Assembly (NCBI GenBank): GCA_045540715.1 | Contig: JAZQHT010000010.1 | Coordinates: 62,001 to 126,000, forward strand | Direction: 5' to 3' | DNA from: UMGS1279 sp045540715 | Lineage (GTDB): Bacteria; Bacillota; Clostridia; Oscillospirales; Acutalibacteraceae | DNA length: 64,000 nt | Part shown: positions 50,062 through 59,795 of the stretch, piece after piece | How positions within the stretch are numbered: the stretch's first letter is position 1 | How the letters are laid out: the number at the start of each line of letters is the position of its first letter | Notes under the pieces: model-generated | What the model saw: the letters and a program-made list of their open reading frames with translations, nothing else | Databases searched by the model: none | Told to the model about the DNA's origin: nothing | Position numbers and translations under genes: made by a program

Positions 50062-51084
50062 ATGCCCTTTTTAAAAAGACTTTCGGCTTTTATTATGATT
50101 TTGTTAACTGCTGTATCGGCAGTTTTTTCTTTGTATTACTTTTTAGAAAGAGAAACAAAGGCCATTACCGTAAAAATTCCCTCTCAAAAAAGTTTGGTTT
50201 CTTACTTTTATAAAAGCGAAATTATAAATAAGCCAACTTATACCCCCACCCAAAACCAAACCAGCGAGGTTATAGAAACAACCACCAAAGATAAGGTGCT
50301 TGGCAAAATTTCTGAAACGGTAATTTCGCCTTATACTGCCCCACTTTCTTATGGCGGTGTTTATATAAAAAACAGTACGGGTGTAGGTATAAACATTAAA
50401 GATGAACTAGCTAAAAAGCTTAACATTGATATTAAAAAATCCGCCCAGCCCGAAGTATTAATTTTTTCGACCCACACCACCGAAAGTTATATGCTTGAAA
50501 ACAGAAATTACTACACCGATAAAGATGCAACCGGTACAACTGACAGCACCAAAAACGTCGTGAAAATTGGCAGTATTATTAAGCAAAAATTAGAACAAAA
50601 CGGCATTTCTGTAATACAAAGCACCGTTATTCACGACCACCCAAAATTTTCGGGTTGTTATGATAGAAGCGCCGAAACCGTAAAAGCCATTTTAAAGAAA
50701 TATCCAAGCATTAAAATTGTAATAGACGTTCATCGTGATTCGGTGAATTATGATGACGGCACAAAGGTTAAACCCACAGTAAATATAAACGGCAAAAAAG
50801 CGGCGCAAATAATGTTTGTTGCCGGGTGTGAAGCAGGCGAAGTTGAGGGCTTTCCTAATTGGCGCGAAAATTTACGCCTTGCTATGAGGCTTCATAAAAC
50901 TGTAGAAGAAATGTATCCAAGTCTTGCGCGTCCCATTACCTTTACTGCAAGAAAATATAATTTGCACCTAACAAACGGTTCTTTGCTTGTTGAAATAGGC
51001 ACCGAAGCAAACACCTTAGAAGAAGCCGAATATTCTGCCGAGCTTTTTAGTAATTCCTTAATAAAACTGCTTAATACCCTGTAA
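50062..51084 (+). CDS. spoIIP: Stage II sporulation protein P
   Basis: A 340-residue membrane-anchored peptidoglycan hydrolase of the DMP engulfment machinery. There is an N-terminal anchor (about 7-27), a linker, and the SpoIIP domain (about 130-340) with VLIFSTHTTESY, IVIDVHRDSV and LLVEIGTEANTLEEA. The His residues of the first two motifs are catalytic candidates. I chose the ATG at 50062 after AAAGGTG. In other species it is made under sigma-E/F; I cannot assign a promoter with confidence. Confidence 0.92.
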   Translation: MPFLKRLSAFIMILLTAVSAVFSLYYFLERETKAITVKIPSQKSLVSYFYKSEIINKPTYTPTQNQTSEVIETTTKDKVLGKISETVISPYTAPLSYGGVYIKNSTGVGINIKDELAKKLNIDIKKSAQPEVLIFSTHTTESYMLENRNYYTDKDATGTTDSTKNVVKIGSIIKQKLEQNGISVIQSTVIHDHPKFSGCYDRSAETVKAILKKYPSIKIVIDVHRDSVNYDDGTKVKPTVNINGKKAAQIMFVAGCEAGEVEGFPNWRENLRLAMRLHKTVEEMYPSLARPITFTARKYNLHLTNGSLLVEIGTEANTLEEAEYSAELFSNSLIKLLNTL

Positions 51085-51113
51085 TTTTTTTGACTTTTTC
51101 TGTCGTTTTATTA

Positions 51114-51142
51114 TTGTAATTTATAATTATTAGTAGTATAAT
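51114..51142 (+). promoter_or_regulatory. Promoter of the LTA-synthase-like/thrS transcript
   Basis: TTGTAA (51114-51119), 17-bp spacer, TATAAT (51137-51142), 30 bp before the start codon. Confidence 0.7.
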
Positions 51143-51171
51143 GATTATAATTATATTTATATGGGTGTTTT

Positions 51172-53196
51172 ATGGAAGCAGAAAAAAAGGAACAAGGCTT
51201 TTTAAAAAGATGGGGATATTTATGGTTTTTCCCACTTTCAATAATATTTTACGAAATAGTTTTTCGTATTTTTACGGGTGGCAATTTTAATCTTGGCTTA
51301 CCCCTTACTGTTTTGCTTTCTATTCCTTTGGGTCTTGTTCTTACAATTTTCGCTTCTTTTTTCAAAAGCACTAAGGTTAACAAGTGGATTGCCGTTAGTA
51401 TTTCTTCAATAATATTTTTAATTTTTTCGATACAAACGGTTTATTACAACATTTTTGGTAAAATTTTGGTTGTATATTCTTTGTTTAATGGTGGAGCCGA
51501 ACAAGTAGCATCAACAGGTGGACTTGTTGAGATTGGTATTACCAATATTCTTTATTGTCTTCCTGTTATTATAATTTTATTTATTCCAACACTTTGTTTA
51601 ATTATTTTCTTTAACCGCTTCTTTGCTTTTAACAAGGCTTCTTGGTTAAACAAAAGTATAAGTTTTGTTGGTGCAATTCTTTTTAGAGCGCTTATTTGGT
51701 TATTAATTATATCTATTCCTTCTGTTAACGAGGTTTACGGTGGAATTTTTAACCAATCGCAAATGCTTGACAAGTTTGGTCTTTTAACCACCGAATATTT
51801 AGATATTAAGCATAACCTTTTTAATGCTGGTAACGATGGCGAGCTTGTGCTTAACGTAACAGTGCCACAAGATAAACCTTCTAACACCCCAATAAATTAT
51901 GAAGAAAACGTTATGGATATTGATTTTGATGCTTTAATTAAAAACGAAAGCAACAAAACAGTTATTTCTTTACATAACTACTTTAAATTAGAAACCCCCA
52001 CTTTACAAAACGAATATACCGGTAAGTTTAAAGATTATAATCTTATAATGCTAACTGCAGAAGGCTTTGCCCCTTATGCTATTGACAAAGAACTTACCCC
52101 CACCCTTTATAAAATGTATAACGAAGGGTTTAAGTTTACAAACTACTATAACCCACCTTGGAGTGTTAGCACTTCGGATGGTGAATACGTTGAGTGTACA
52201 GGCCTTATTCCTAAAAGCGGTGTTTGGAGTTTTTACGAAACCGGCAAAAACGAAATTTTCTTACCTTTTACAATGCCGCAACAGTTTTTAAATATTGGTG
52301 TTAACCCTGTTTTTGGTTATCATAACAACACCTACACCTATTATCATCGTGATATAAGCCATCCAAATTTAGGTTACTTATATAAAGGACAAGGCAACGG
52401 TCTTAATATTAAAAAGACCTGGCCACAGTCCGATAACGAAATGATAGAACTTACAACCGACGATTATTTATCTAGCGGCAAACGTTTTCACGCTTATTAT
52501 ATGACCGTTTCGGGTCATATGAGATACGATTTTACAAACAACTATATGTCGGCTAAATATTACGATTACGTAAAAGATTTACCTTACAGCGAAACCGTAA
52601 AGGCCTATATTGCTTGTAATATGGATTTAGACAGAGCTATGCAAACCCTTCTAAAACGTTTAGAAGAAAAAGGGGTTGCAGATAAAACTTTAATTGTAAT
52701 TTCGCCCGACCATACGCCTTACGGTCTTGAAAAAACCGGACCCGAAAAGTACGAATATTTTAACGAGATTTTTGGGCACGAAGTTGAAACACAATTTGAA
52801 GTAAACAAAAGCGTTTTACTTATGTATTCGCCAAGTATGACCGAAAGCGTTACAGTAAATAAGGTTTGCTCCCCATTAGACATTGTGCCAACCTTAAACA
52901 ACCTTTTTGGTTTTGAGTACGATTCAAGATTATTGCCCGGTAAAGATATCTTTTCTACCAGCGAAGGTCTTGTAATGTTTGAAAACAAAAGCTTTATAAC
53001 AGATAGCGGACGTTACTATGCAAGAACCGGCGAGTGGGTTGTAAACGAAGGCGTAACCGTTTCTGACGATTACCTTAAAAATATGAAGGCAATAGTAAAT
53101 AACAAATTTATTGTTTCAAAACAAATTATTGAAACGAATTATTATAAAAAGACATTAACCAACCGTAATCATATTAAAGGAGGACTAACAAAATGA
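51172..53196 (+). CDS. LTA-synthase-family sulfatase-fold membrane enzyme
   Basis: A 674-residue enzyme with five N-terminal membrane helices (about 15-185) and an extracellular sulfatase-fold domain (about 265-640). Catalytic and metal-ligand candidates are Glu297 (LTAEGFAP), the nucleophile Thr334 (SVSTSDGEYV) and Asp-His in ISPDHTPYG. LtaS-family members polymerise or transfer glycerol phosphate onto lipids; related enzymes act as phosphoglycerol transferases, so the precise product is open. The gene end overlaps the thrS start (ATGA). Confidence 0.87.
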   Translation: MEAEKKEQGFLKRWGYLWFFPLSIIFYEIVFRIFTGGNFNLGLPLTVLLSIPLGLVLTIFASFFKSTKVNKWIAVSISSIIFLIFSIQTVYYNIFGKILVVYSLFNGGAEQVASTGGLVEIGITNILYCLPVIIILFIPTLCLIIFFNRFFAFNKASWLNKSISFVGAILFRALIWLLIISIPSVNEVYGGIFNQSQMLDKFGLLTTEYLDIKHNLFNAGNDGELVLNVTVPQDKPSNTPINYEENVMDIDFDALIKNESNKTVISLHNYFKLETPTLQNEYTGKFKDYNLIMLTAEGFAPYAIDKELTPTLYKMYNEGFKFTNYYNPPWSVSTSDGEYVECTGLIPKSGVWSFYETGKNEIFLPFTMPQQFLNIGVNPVFGYHNNTYTYYHRDISHPNLGYLYKGQGNGLNIKKTWPQSDNEMIELTTDDYLSSGKRFHAYYMTVSGHMRYDFTNNYMSAKYYDYVKDLPYSETVKAYIACNMDLDRAMQTLLKRLEEKGVADKTLIVISPDHTPYGLEKTGPEKYEYFNEIFGHEVETQFEVNKSVLLMYSPSMTESVTVNKVCSPLDIVPTLNNLFGFEYDSRLLPGKDIFSTSEGLVMFENKSFITDSGRYYARTGEWVVNEGVTVSDDYLKNMKAIVNNKFIVSKQIIETNYYKKTLTNRNHIKGGLTK

Positions 53197-55133
53197 TTAA
53201 TGTTGTTTTAAAAGATGGAAGTAATTTAAGTTTAAATGAAGGGGCTAGTTGTTTTGATGCCGCTTTAACCATTTCGGAAGGTCTTGCACGTAATGCAATG
53301 GCCGCTAAAGTTAATGGTACCGAGTGTGATTTAAGAGACACCTTAAAAGATGGCGACAGCTTAGAAATTTTAACCTTTAATGATGAATACGGAGTTAAAA
53401 CCTTTAGACACACCGCTTCTCATATATTAGCACAAGCTATTAAAAGACTATACCCCGCCGCAAAACTAGCAATCGGCCCTGCAACAGCAGATGGTTTTTA
53501 TTACGATATTGACACCGACGAAGCCATTACTCCAGAAGTTTTAGATAAACTAATGGCAGAAATGAAGAAAATCGTTAAAGAAAATCTTGCAATTGAACGT
53601 TTTTATTTAAGCCGCGAAGAAGCAATTAAATTCTTTAGCGAACAAAAAGAAGACTATAAGGTTGAACTTATTAACGATTTACCAGAAGACGCTGTAATTA
53701 GCCTTTACAAACAAGGCGAATTTACCGATCTTTGTGCAGGTAGCCATTTAATGAAAACCGGCATGGTTAAAGCATTTAAATTAACAAGTGCAACGGGTGC
53801 ATATTGGCGCGGTAATTCTGATAATAAAATGCTAACACGTATTTACGGTACCGCATTTTTAAAAGCAAGTGATCTTGAAGCTCATCTAACCGCTTTAGAA
53901 GAAGCAAGAAAACGCGACCATAACAAATTAGGCCGCGAACTTGGTTTCTTTACAACTTCTGATTTAATTGGACAAGGTCTTCCCATTTTATTACCAAAAG
54001 GTGCACGCGTAATTCAACTTTTACAACGCTTTGTTGAAGACGAAGAACAAAGAAGAGGTTGGCTACTTACAAAAACTCCCTTTATGGCTAAAAGCGACCT
54101 ATATAAAGTTTCGGGCCACTGGGATCACTATCAAGACGGTATGTTTGTTTTAGGCGACGAAGAAAAAGACAGCGAAGTTTTTGCCTTAAGACCCATGACC
54201 TGTCCTTTCCAATATCAAGCATATTTAAACAAAGCAAGAAGCTACCGCGATTTACCACTTCGTTATAACGAAACTTCAACTTTATTTAGAAACGAAGCAT
54301 CGGGCGAAATGCACGGCCTTATTCGTGTTCGTCAGTTTACAATTAGTGAAGGCCACTTAATGTGCTTACCCGAACAATTAGCCGACGAATTTAAAGGTTG
54401 CTTAGAACTTGCAATTTATATGCTAAAAACTTTAGGCCTTTATGAAGACGTTTCTTACCGCTTCTCTCAATGGGATCCCGAAGATAACGAAAAATACATT
54501 GGCACACCCGAACAATGGGATGAAGCTCAAAGCGTTATGAAGACCATTTTAGACAATCTAGGCATTGACTACAAAATTGGTATTGGTGAAGCCGCTTTCT
54601 ATGGCCCTAAATTAGATATTCAAATTAAAAACGTTTTTGGCAAAGAAGATACTTTAATTACTATTCAAATAGACCAACTTTTAGCTGAACGCTTTGGTAT
54701 GGAATATACCGATCGCGACGGCAGTAAGAAAAACCCCTATATTATTCACAGAACTTCTATTGGTTGCTACGAAAGAACCCTTGCCCTTCTTATTGAAAAA
54801 TATGCGGGTGCATTTCCACTATGGCTTGCTCCTGAACAAGTTAGAATTTTACCTGTTTCTGAAAAATATGCAGATTACGCAAAATCTGTTGAAGCTGAAT
54901 TATTTGCTAACGGTATTCGCGTTGAGACCGATTTAAGACCCGAAAAAATCGGTTTTAAGATTCGCGAAGCACAACTTGAAAAGATTCCTTATATGATTAT
55001 CGTTGGTGAAAAAGAAGAAGCTGAAGGCACTGTGGCTGTTCGTAAACGTGGCGCAGGCGACCTTGGTGCTATTTCTAAAGACGAATTTTTAAATAGCTTA
55101 AAAGAAGATATTAATAGTAAAGTAATCTGGTAA
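53193..55133 (+). CDS. thrS: Threonyl-tRNA synthetase
   Basis: A 646-residue class II aminoacyl-tRNA synthetase that charges tRNA-Thr. Domains in order are TGS (about 1-62), the editing domain with HTASHILAQAI and LCAGSHL (about 65-235), the catalytic core with MTCPFQ (zinc Cys) and RTSIGCYERTLALLIE, and a C-terminal anticodon-binding domain (about 545-646). The start overlaps the previous gene's stop after AAAGGAGG. No T-box leader is present, unlike many Firmicutes thrS genes, because the gene sits inside an operon. Confidence 0.97.
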   Translation: MINVVLKDGSNLSLNEGASCFDAALTISEGLARNAMAAKVNGTECDLRDTLKDGDSLEILTFNDEYGVKTFRHTASHILAQAIKRLYPAAKLAIGPATADGFYYDIDTDEAITPEVLDKLMAEMKKIVKENLAIERFYLSREEAIKFFSEQKEDYKVELINDLPEDAVISLYKQGEFTDLCAGSHLMKTGMVKAFKLTSATGAYWRGNSDNKMLTRIYGTAFLKASDLEAHLTALEEARKRDHNKLGRELGFFTTSDLIGQGLPILLPKGARVIQLLQRFVEDEEQRRGWLLTKTPFMAKSDLYKVSGHWDHYQDGMFVLGDEEKDSEVFALRPMTCPFQYQAYLNKARSYRDLPLRYNETSTLFRNEASGEMHGLIRVRQFTISEGHLMCLPEQLADEFKGCLELAIYMLKTLGLYEDVSYRFSQWDPEDNEKYIGTPEQWDEAQSVMKTILDNLGIDYKIGIGEAAFYGPKLDIQIKNVFGKEDTLITIQIDQLLAERFGMEYTDRDGSKKNPYIIHRTSIGCYERTLALLIEKYAGAFPLWLAPEQVRILPVSEKYADYAKSVEAELFANGIRVETDLRPEKIGFKIREAQLEKIPYMIIVGEKEEAEGTVAVRKRGAGDLGAISKDEFLNSLKEDINSKVIW

Positions 55134-55146
55134 GAAGGAAAAACTG

Positions 55147-56679
55147 ATGGTTTCTAAAATTAACAGCATTGGTATATACGGCATTAATCCTTATATGGTA
55201 ACGGTTGAAGCCGACGTTAACGATGGTATGCCCACCTTTGATATAGTGGGCCTTCCTGATAACGCCGTTAAAGAATCTAAAAACCGTGTTAGAAGTGCAA
55301 TAAAAAACAGCGGTTATAAATTTCCAACAACCAAAATCACCATAAACCTAGCCCCTGCCGATCTTAAAAAAGAAGGTTCTTTTTACGACCTTCCGATTTT
55401 AGTTGCCATTTTAAATGCTTTTGGTGAAATAAATGCCGATTTTTCTAACACCGCATTTTTAGGCGAGGTTTCGCTCGACGGACATCTCTCCCCTATAAAC
55501 GGACTATTAGCTATGGCTATTGAAGCTAAAGAAAACGGCATTAAAAAATTATTCGTACCAATGGATAACGCAACCGAAGGTGCGGTTGTATCTGATATTG
55601 AGGTTTATGGTGTAAATACCGTTAAAGACCTTATTTTACATTTAGAACACGGCGGAATTTTAAAACCCGCAAAACCAATTACAATAAACGAAGAAGATTT
55701 TATTGATAAGACCCTTGATTTTGCCGACGTTAAAGGTTTAAGTTTACCCAAACGCGCTTTAACGGTGGCAGCGGCAGGCGGCCATAACGTGCTGCTTATC
55801 GGCCCACCAGGGTCGGGTAAAAGTATGCTTGCAAAACGCTTCGCAAGTATTTTACCCGATATGACTTTCTCCGAATCGATTGAAACTACAAAAATTCACT
55901 CAGTTGCAGGTATTTTGCCTAAAAACTCTCCACTTGTAACCCATAGACCATTTAGAGCACCACACCACACCGTGTCTGCTCCGGGCCTTACAGGTGGTGG
56001 TGCAATGCCAAAACCTGGTGAAATTTCGTTAGCGCACAACGGGGTTTTATTCTTAGACGAATTTCCTGAATTTAACCGAAACGTTATGGAGGCCCTTCGT
56101 GCCCCACTTGAAGACGGGGTTGTAACAATTTCTCGTGTACAAGCAACACTTTCTTATCCTTGTAACGTTTCACTAATTGCCGCTATGAACCCATGCCCTT
56201 GCGGTTTTTACGGGCATCCAACAAAGCGTTGCTCGTGTAACCCCGGTGCCGTTCATAAATATTTAGGCAAAATTTCAGGCCCTATGCTTGACAGGATGGA
56301 TATTCACGTTGAAGTTCCACCTGTTGATTATAACGAACTAACGAATTTAAAACCCGGTAAATCAAGCGCAGAAATTAAGCGCGAAGTTAATGCCGCACGT
56401 GAAATTCAACTTAAACGTTACAGCGGTACGGGTATTAGAAACAATGCAGGTTTAACACCTAAAATGTTAAAAGAATTTTGTGTTTTAACCGATGAAGCTA
56501 ACGAACTACTTAAAAACGCTTTTGACGATATGGGTCTTTCTGCTCGTGGATACGACCGTCTTTTAAAGGTGGCAAGAACTATTGCCGACCTAGATGCAAG
56601 CGAAAAGATTGACATTAACCATATTGCTTTAGCAATTCAGTTTAGAAGTTTAGACCAAAAATATTGGCTTAACGCTTAA
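55147..56679 (+). CDS. yifB: YifB/ComM-family Mg-chelatase-like AAA+ ATPase
   Basis: A 510-residue ATPase. An N-terminal Lon-type fold (about 1-175, with EADVNDGMPTFDIVGLPDNAV) precedes the AAA+ core: Walker A GPPGSGKS, Walker B NGVLFLDEFPEF, and a C-terminal lid domain. A CPCGFYGHPTKRCSC cluster may bind zinc. ComM in Gram-negative bacteria aids branch migration in natural transformation; the role in Clostridia is unknown. It is 13 bp after thrS, in the same transcript. Confidence 0.9.
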   Translation: MVSKINSIGIYGINPYMVTVEADVNDGMPTFDIVGLPDNAVKESKNRVRSAIKNSGYKFPTTKITINLAPADLKKEGSFYDLPILVAILNAFGEINADFSNTAFLGEVSLDGHLSPINGLLAMAIEAKENGIKKLFVPMDNATEGAVVSDIEVYGVNTVKDLILHLEHGGILKPAKPITINEEDFIDKTLDFADVKGLSLPKRALTVAAAGGHNVLLIGPPGSGKSMLAKRFASILPDMTFSESIETTKIHSVAGILPKNSPLVTHRPFRAPHHTVSAPGLTGGGAMPKPGEISLAHNGVLFLDEFPEFNRNVMEALRAPLEDGVVTISRVQATLSYPCNVSLIAAMNPCPCGFYGHPTKRCSCNPGAVHKYLGKISGPMLDRMDIHVEVPPVDYNELTNLKPGKSSAEIKREVNAAREIQLKRYSGTGIRNNAGLTPKMLKEFCVLTDEANELLKNAFDDMGLSARGYDRLLKVARTIADLDASEKIDINHIALAIQFRSLDQKYWLNA

Positions 56680-56691
56680 AGGAGAGTTATT

Positions 56692-57588
56692 ATGAAAAAA
56701 GGACCAATTACAGGTACGTTTATAGACCAAATTTCTTACGATTTACCATCCCTTAACTTTTCGCGCGAACAATGGAACAAAGAGTTTGAATATATGAAGG
56801 CTTTTGGTATTGATACCTTAGTTTTTATTCGCGGCGGTATGGGCGATAAAACTATATTCCCTTCAAAAACAATAGGCTCTTCTTACTGCCCCGATATTGC
56901 AAGAATTTGCTTAGAGGAAGCCGAAAAACACAGTATGAGCGTTTATATGGGTCTTTATATGACCGACTTAGAGTGGGGACACGGCGATTGGAGAACAGAA
57001 CTACGTATGAATAAACCCTTTATTGACGAGCTTTACGAAAGATATAGTTCTTTTACTAGCTTTAAAGGTTTTTATTTCCCACACGAAACCCCCATTAACG
57101 AAGGCAATATTACTAAAATTTTTAGCGGCCTTTCTCAAATGTGTAAAGATAAAGACCCAAATAAAAAGATTTTAATTTCGCCTTTCTTTAAATCTGAAAT
57201 ATTTAAAGAAAAGTATGCAATTACACCCGATGAAAATTATGAAATTTGGGATGAAATTTTTGCTAAAGCAGGCCATATTGACCACTGCGCATTTCAAGAC
57301 GGCACCTCTCCATTTTATTTAATGGATGATTATTATAACGGTGTTAAAAAGCTTTGCGATAAATATAATATTGACCACTGGGTTAATACTGAAACATTTT
57401 CGCGTGGGCCCGGCGCACAGTTTTTAAGTGTTATTGATTTTTATGAATTAAAACGCAAGTTAGACCATCATAAAAATTATGCTGATAAGATTATTACTTT
57501 TGAATTTTCACATTTTTTAAGCCCACAATCAATTAATCTTGCAGCCCACAACCTTAACAAACTTTATACCGAAGAATATTTAAAATAA
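56692..57588 (+). CDS. DUF4434-type TIM-barrel protein
   Basis: A 298-residue cytosolic protein beginning MKKGPITGTFIDQIS, with ETPINEG, LISPFFKSE and NTETFSRGP strand ends that match the DUF4434 barrel. It lacks the N-terminal beta domain of its paralogue at 35174-36436. Glycosidase-like activity is expected but unproven. It is the last gene of the LTA-synthase-thrS-yifB transcript. Confidence 0.72.
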   Translation: MKKGPITGTFIDQISYDLPSLNFSREQWNKEFEYMKAFGIDTLVFIRGGMGDKTIFPSKTIGSSYCPDIARICLEEAEKHSMSVYMGLYMTDLEWGHGDWRTELRMNKPFIDELYERYSSFTSFKGFYFPHETPINEGNITKIFSGLSQMCKDKDPNKKILISPFFKSEIFKEKYAITPDENYEIWDEIFAKAGHIDHCAFQDGTSPFYLMDDYYNGVKKLCDKYNIDHWVNTETFSRGPGAQFLSVIDFYELKRKLDHHKNYADKIITFEFSHFLSPQSINLAAHNLNKLYTEEYLK

Positions 57589-57591
57589 GTA

Positions 57592-57624
57592 TAAAAAAAG
57601 GACTAACCTATTTGGTTAGTCCTT
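57592..57624. terminator. Terminator between convergent genes
   Basis: 11-bp stem AAGGACTAACC / GGTTAGTCCTT with a TATTT loop; the T run is best on the minus strand. Confidence 0.75.
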
Positions 57625-57635
57625 ATTATTTGTTT

Positions 57636-58100
57636 TTATACTAATTCTTTAGCACCGATATTACTTAAAACGGTTTTGGCCGTTTCAATATCGCCACAAA
57701 CAACCAAAATAATTATGTTGTTATATTCAAATAAAATGCGGTTTTGAATTTTTAAATATTCCCCCGTCATATTATCTTTTAAAACACTTGCAGTTTTAGA
57801 AAAATAATTGCCAATGCCATCAATAATAAGTTGCTTTGAATTATCATTTTCAAACTCGAAAGCGGCAATCATATCGCCCGACGTATCAATTTCTGATACA
57901 ACAAAGCTAAAACTTTTAACGTCGTCGCTATTAAAACCAAAATAATGTGAAAGTGTTTCACCCGTTACAACTGTAAAACCGCTTAAATCTAATTCTTCGG
58001 TTAAAAGAGTGGTTATTTCTTTAGGAGATTTTTGGTTCGCCCCACTACAGCCGCAAAGGGTAAGCACAATTACTAATGCTATGCTTAAAATCTTTTTCAT
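57636..58100 (-). CDS. DUF4358 lipoprotein
   Basis: A 154-residue protein with a lipoprotein signal peptide (lipobox LCGC, cysteine at about 18) and a soluble domain of the DUF4358 family, small lipoproteins of Clostridia of unknown role. The GDMIAAFEFE and ILFEYNNIIILVVCGD strands fit the family. It has its own promoter. Confidence 0.75.
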   Translation of the reverse strand: MKKILSIALVIVLTLCGCSGANQKSPKEITTLLTEELDLSGFTVVTGETLSHYFGFNSDDVKSFSFVVSEIDTSGDMIAAFEFENDNSKQLIIDGIGNYFSKTASVLKDNMTGEYLKIQNRILFEYNNIIILVVCGDIETAKTVLSNIGAKELV

Positions 58101-58129
58101 AAAAATATACCTTTCTTATTTGCAGGTAC

Positions 58130-58158
58130 ATTTTACTACATTTATCGCTTATTTTCAA
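58130..58158 (-). promoter_or_regulatory. Promoter of the DUF4358 gene
   Basis: TTGAAA (58153-58158), 17-bp spacer, TAAAAT (58130-58135). Confidence 0.6.
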
Positions 58159-58460
58159 CATTTATAACAAAACTGTAACCAAAAGGTGGTTTACCAAAAT
58201 AATATTTTACAAATAGTAATTAAGATTTTCACCGAGTTATTAACATTTTTTTAGAAAAACTTTACGGTTTTAAGCCACTTTTTTGAAACAGTGTGGATAA
58301 CTTAGTGGAAAAGTACAATAAATTGTTAGTTACATTGGTTTACATAATTCCGTTTATGGTATTTATTGTAAAATTTTTATTACAACTAGTATATTTGTAT
58401 TTTTATGTTAATTTTTGGTAAATAAAGGAAAATTTCAATATAAAATAACAAGTTGTAATA
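58159..58460. other. AT-rich non-coding gap
   Basis: No credible ORF in this 300-bp stretch. A single perfect DnaA box (TGTGGATAA, 58292-58300) is present but no cluster. Mostly A/T runs. Confidence 0.5.
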
Positions 58461-58488
58461 TTGTTTTTTAAAAATAATATGTTATAAT
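58461..58488 (+). promoter_or_regulatory. Promoter of the small membrane protein gene
   Basis: TTGTTT (58461-58466), 16-bp spacer, TATAAT (58483-58488). Confidence 0.6.
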
Positions 58489-58505
58489 GTATCTAGGTGA
58501 TATTA

Positions 58506-58859
58506 ATGTTTAAAAAACTTGGTTTTATTTTTTATACTTTAAGTGCTTTGGGGCTTCTTATTGAAAACGTACTTGCGGCAATCTCCCTTAACCTTGGCTT
58601 AATCTTTGATTTCGTTTGTATTATTGGTTTTTGGGCGGGTTTAGTTTTGGGTGCAACCCTAACTATTGTGCAAAGGTTAAAACGCGGTAGTTATTCGGGG
58701 TATTTTAAAAAGACAAAGATTATTGATATTATTCTGTTATCTTCTGCCCTTTTATATTTTATTTCAACCTTTATAAAAATTGATCTTTTGGTTGCAATAT
58801 TCTTCCCTCTTATTGTTTACTTTTTTGAACTTCACCTTTTATTTAACACTAAAGACTAA
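58506..58859 (+). CDS. Small four-helix membrane protein
   Basis: A 117-residue very hydrophobic protein with about four membrane helices. I chose the ATG at 58506, preceded by TAGGTG, since the upstream GTG belongs to that site. Not recognised. Confidence 0.65.
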   Translation: MFKKLGFIFYTLSALGLLIENVLAAISLNLGLIFDFVCIIGFWAGLVLGATLTIVQRLKRGSYSGYFKKTKIIDIILLSSALLYFISTFIKIDLLVAIFFPLIVYFFELHLLFNTKD

Positions 58860-58860
58860 T

Positions 58861-58892
58861 AAAAGCACCGCAGATGTAACTGCGGTGTTTTA
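58861..58892 (+). terminator. Terminator of the small membrane protein gene
   Basis: 8-bp stem CACCGCAG / CTGCGGTG flanked by A and T runs. Confidence 0.8.
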
Positions 58893-58915
58893 AATTTATT
58901 TACATTTTTATAAAA

Positions 58916-59710
58916 CTAATTTGATACTTTACCTATTAAATATATAAAGTAGGCCCCTGCTACTAAACTAATCAAACTTGTTATTATGCCGCTACCTGTT
59001 GGAAAGCCCACAAACAGTTCTGTTAAAGAACCAAGCAAAAATCCTATTATACATAAAAAACTAATTTTGGGGTGCTTTTGCAAAAGGGTTGATATAACTT
59101 TAGAAAAGCAAAATACCCCTAAAATCATACTTAATAAAAAAGGTATTAGTACTATAAAATTAAAGTTGTTAATAGCGCTTAATAAGGGTTCATAAATGCC
59201 AAACACCAAAAGGCAATAAGAAATGCTAATTCCTGGTAATATTAAAGCAATGCTTCCAATAAAGCCTGCAATTATAAATACAAAAACGTTTTGTGTATTA
59301 TTAATTTGCGGTATTAGGTTTATTAACATAACAGCGGCTATACCTATAATAATATAAAGAAAATCTTTTAAGCAAATTTTAAACTCTGCTTTTTTAAAAA
59401 GAAGCGGTAAACTGCCAAGTACTGCGCCAAAAAAGAAAAAAGAGGTTTCATAAGGGTTGGTTTTAAGCAGATTGCTAATGGGGTTAGATAAAATTATAAT
59501 ACCTAATAACCCGCCAAGCCCCACCGTTAAAAGAATAATTAAGCTTTTTATTTTATGTTTAAAAAAGTTTGCAACCGCATTTATTAGTTTATTGTAAAGG
59601 CCAAAAATTATGGCTATACTGCCGCCCGAAACACCCGGTACCGTCATTGAGCCACCAAGTATTACACCTTTTAAAAATAAAATTATAATAGTTTTAAGTT
59701 TAATAACCAT
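58916..59710 (-). CDS. DUF368 polyprenyl-phosphate transporter-like protein
   Basis: A 264-residue polytopic membrane protein of the DUF368 family. The opening GVILGGSMTVPGVSGGSIA and the second half-repeat GSIALILPGISISYCLL are the family's internal duplication. DUF368 proteins (PopT) have been shown to recycle undecaprenyl phosphate across the membrane for cell-wall synthesis. The assignment to this role is by family. The GGGGAAAAACTATG region provides the start. Confidence 0.85.
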   Translation of the reverse strand: MVIKLKTIIILFLKGVILGGSMTVPGVSGGSIAIIFGLYNKLINAVANFFKHKIKSLIILLTVGLGGLLGIIILSNPISNLLKTNPYETSFFFFGAVLGSLPLLFKKAEFKICLKDFLYIIIGIAAVMLINLIPQINNTQNVFVFIIAGFIGSIALILPGISISYCLLVFGIYEPLLSAINNFNFIVLIPFLLSMILGVFCFSKVISTLLQKHPKISFLCIIGFLLGSLTELFVGFPTGSGIITSLISLVAGAYFIYLIGKVSN

Positions 59711-59741
59711 AGTTTTTCCCCCTAAAAAATATATACTATTC

Positions 59742-59770
59742 TTGATTAAATAAAATAACTGTGATACAAT
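59742..59770 (+). promoter_or_regulatory. Promoter of the DUF6106-nnr operon
   Basis: TTGATT (59742-59747), 17-bp spacer, TACAAT (59765-59770). Confidence 0.65.
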
Positions 59771-59795
59771 GAAATAAAAATATTAGGAGATAATA

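Noticed and set aside
53100..53192. T-box leader for thrS
   Set aside because: The upstream sequence is the coding end of the preceding gene and has no specifier or antiterminator elements.
58292..58300. Perfect DnaA box as part of a replication origin
   Set aside because: Only a single box, no cluster, no dnaA or dnaN nearby; expected by chance in AT-rich DNA.
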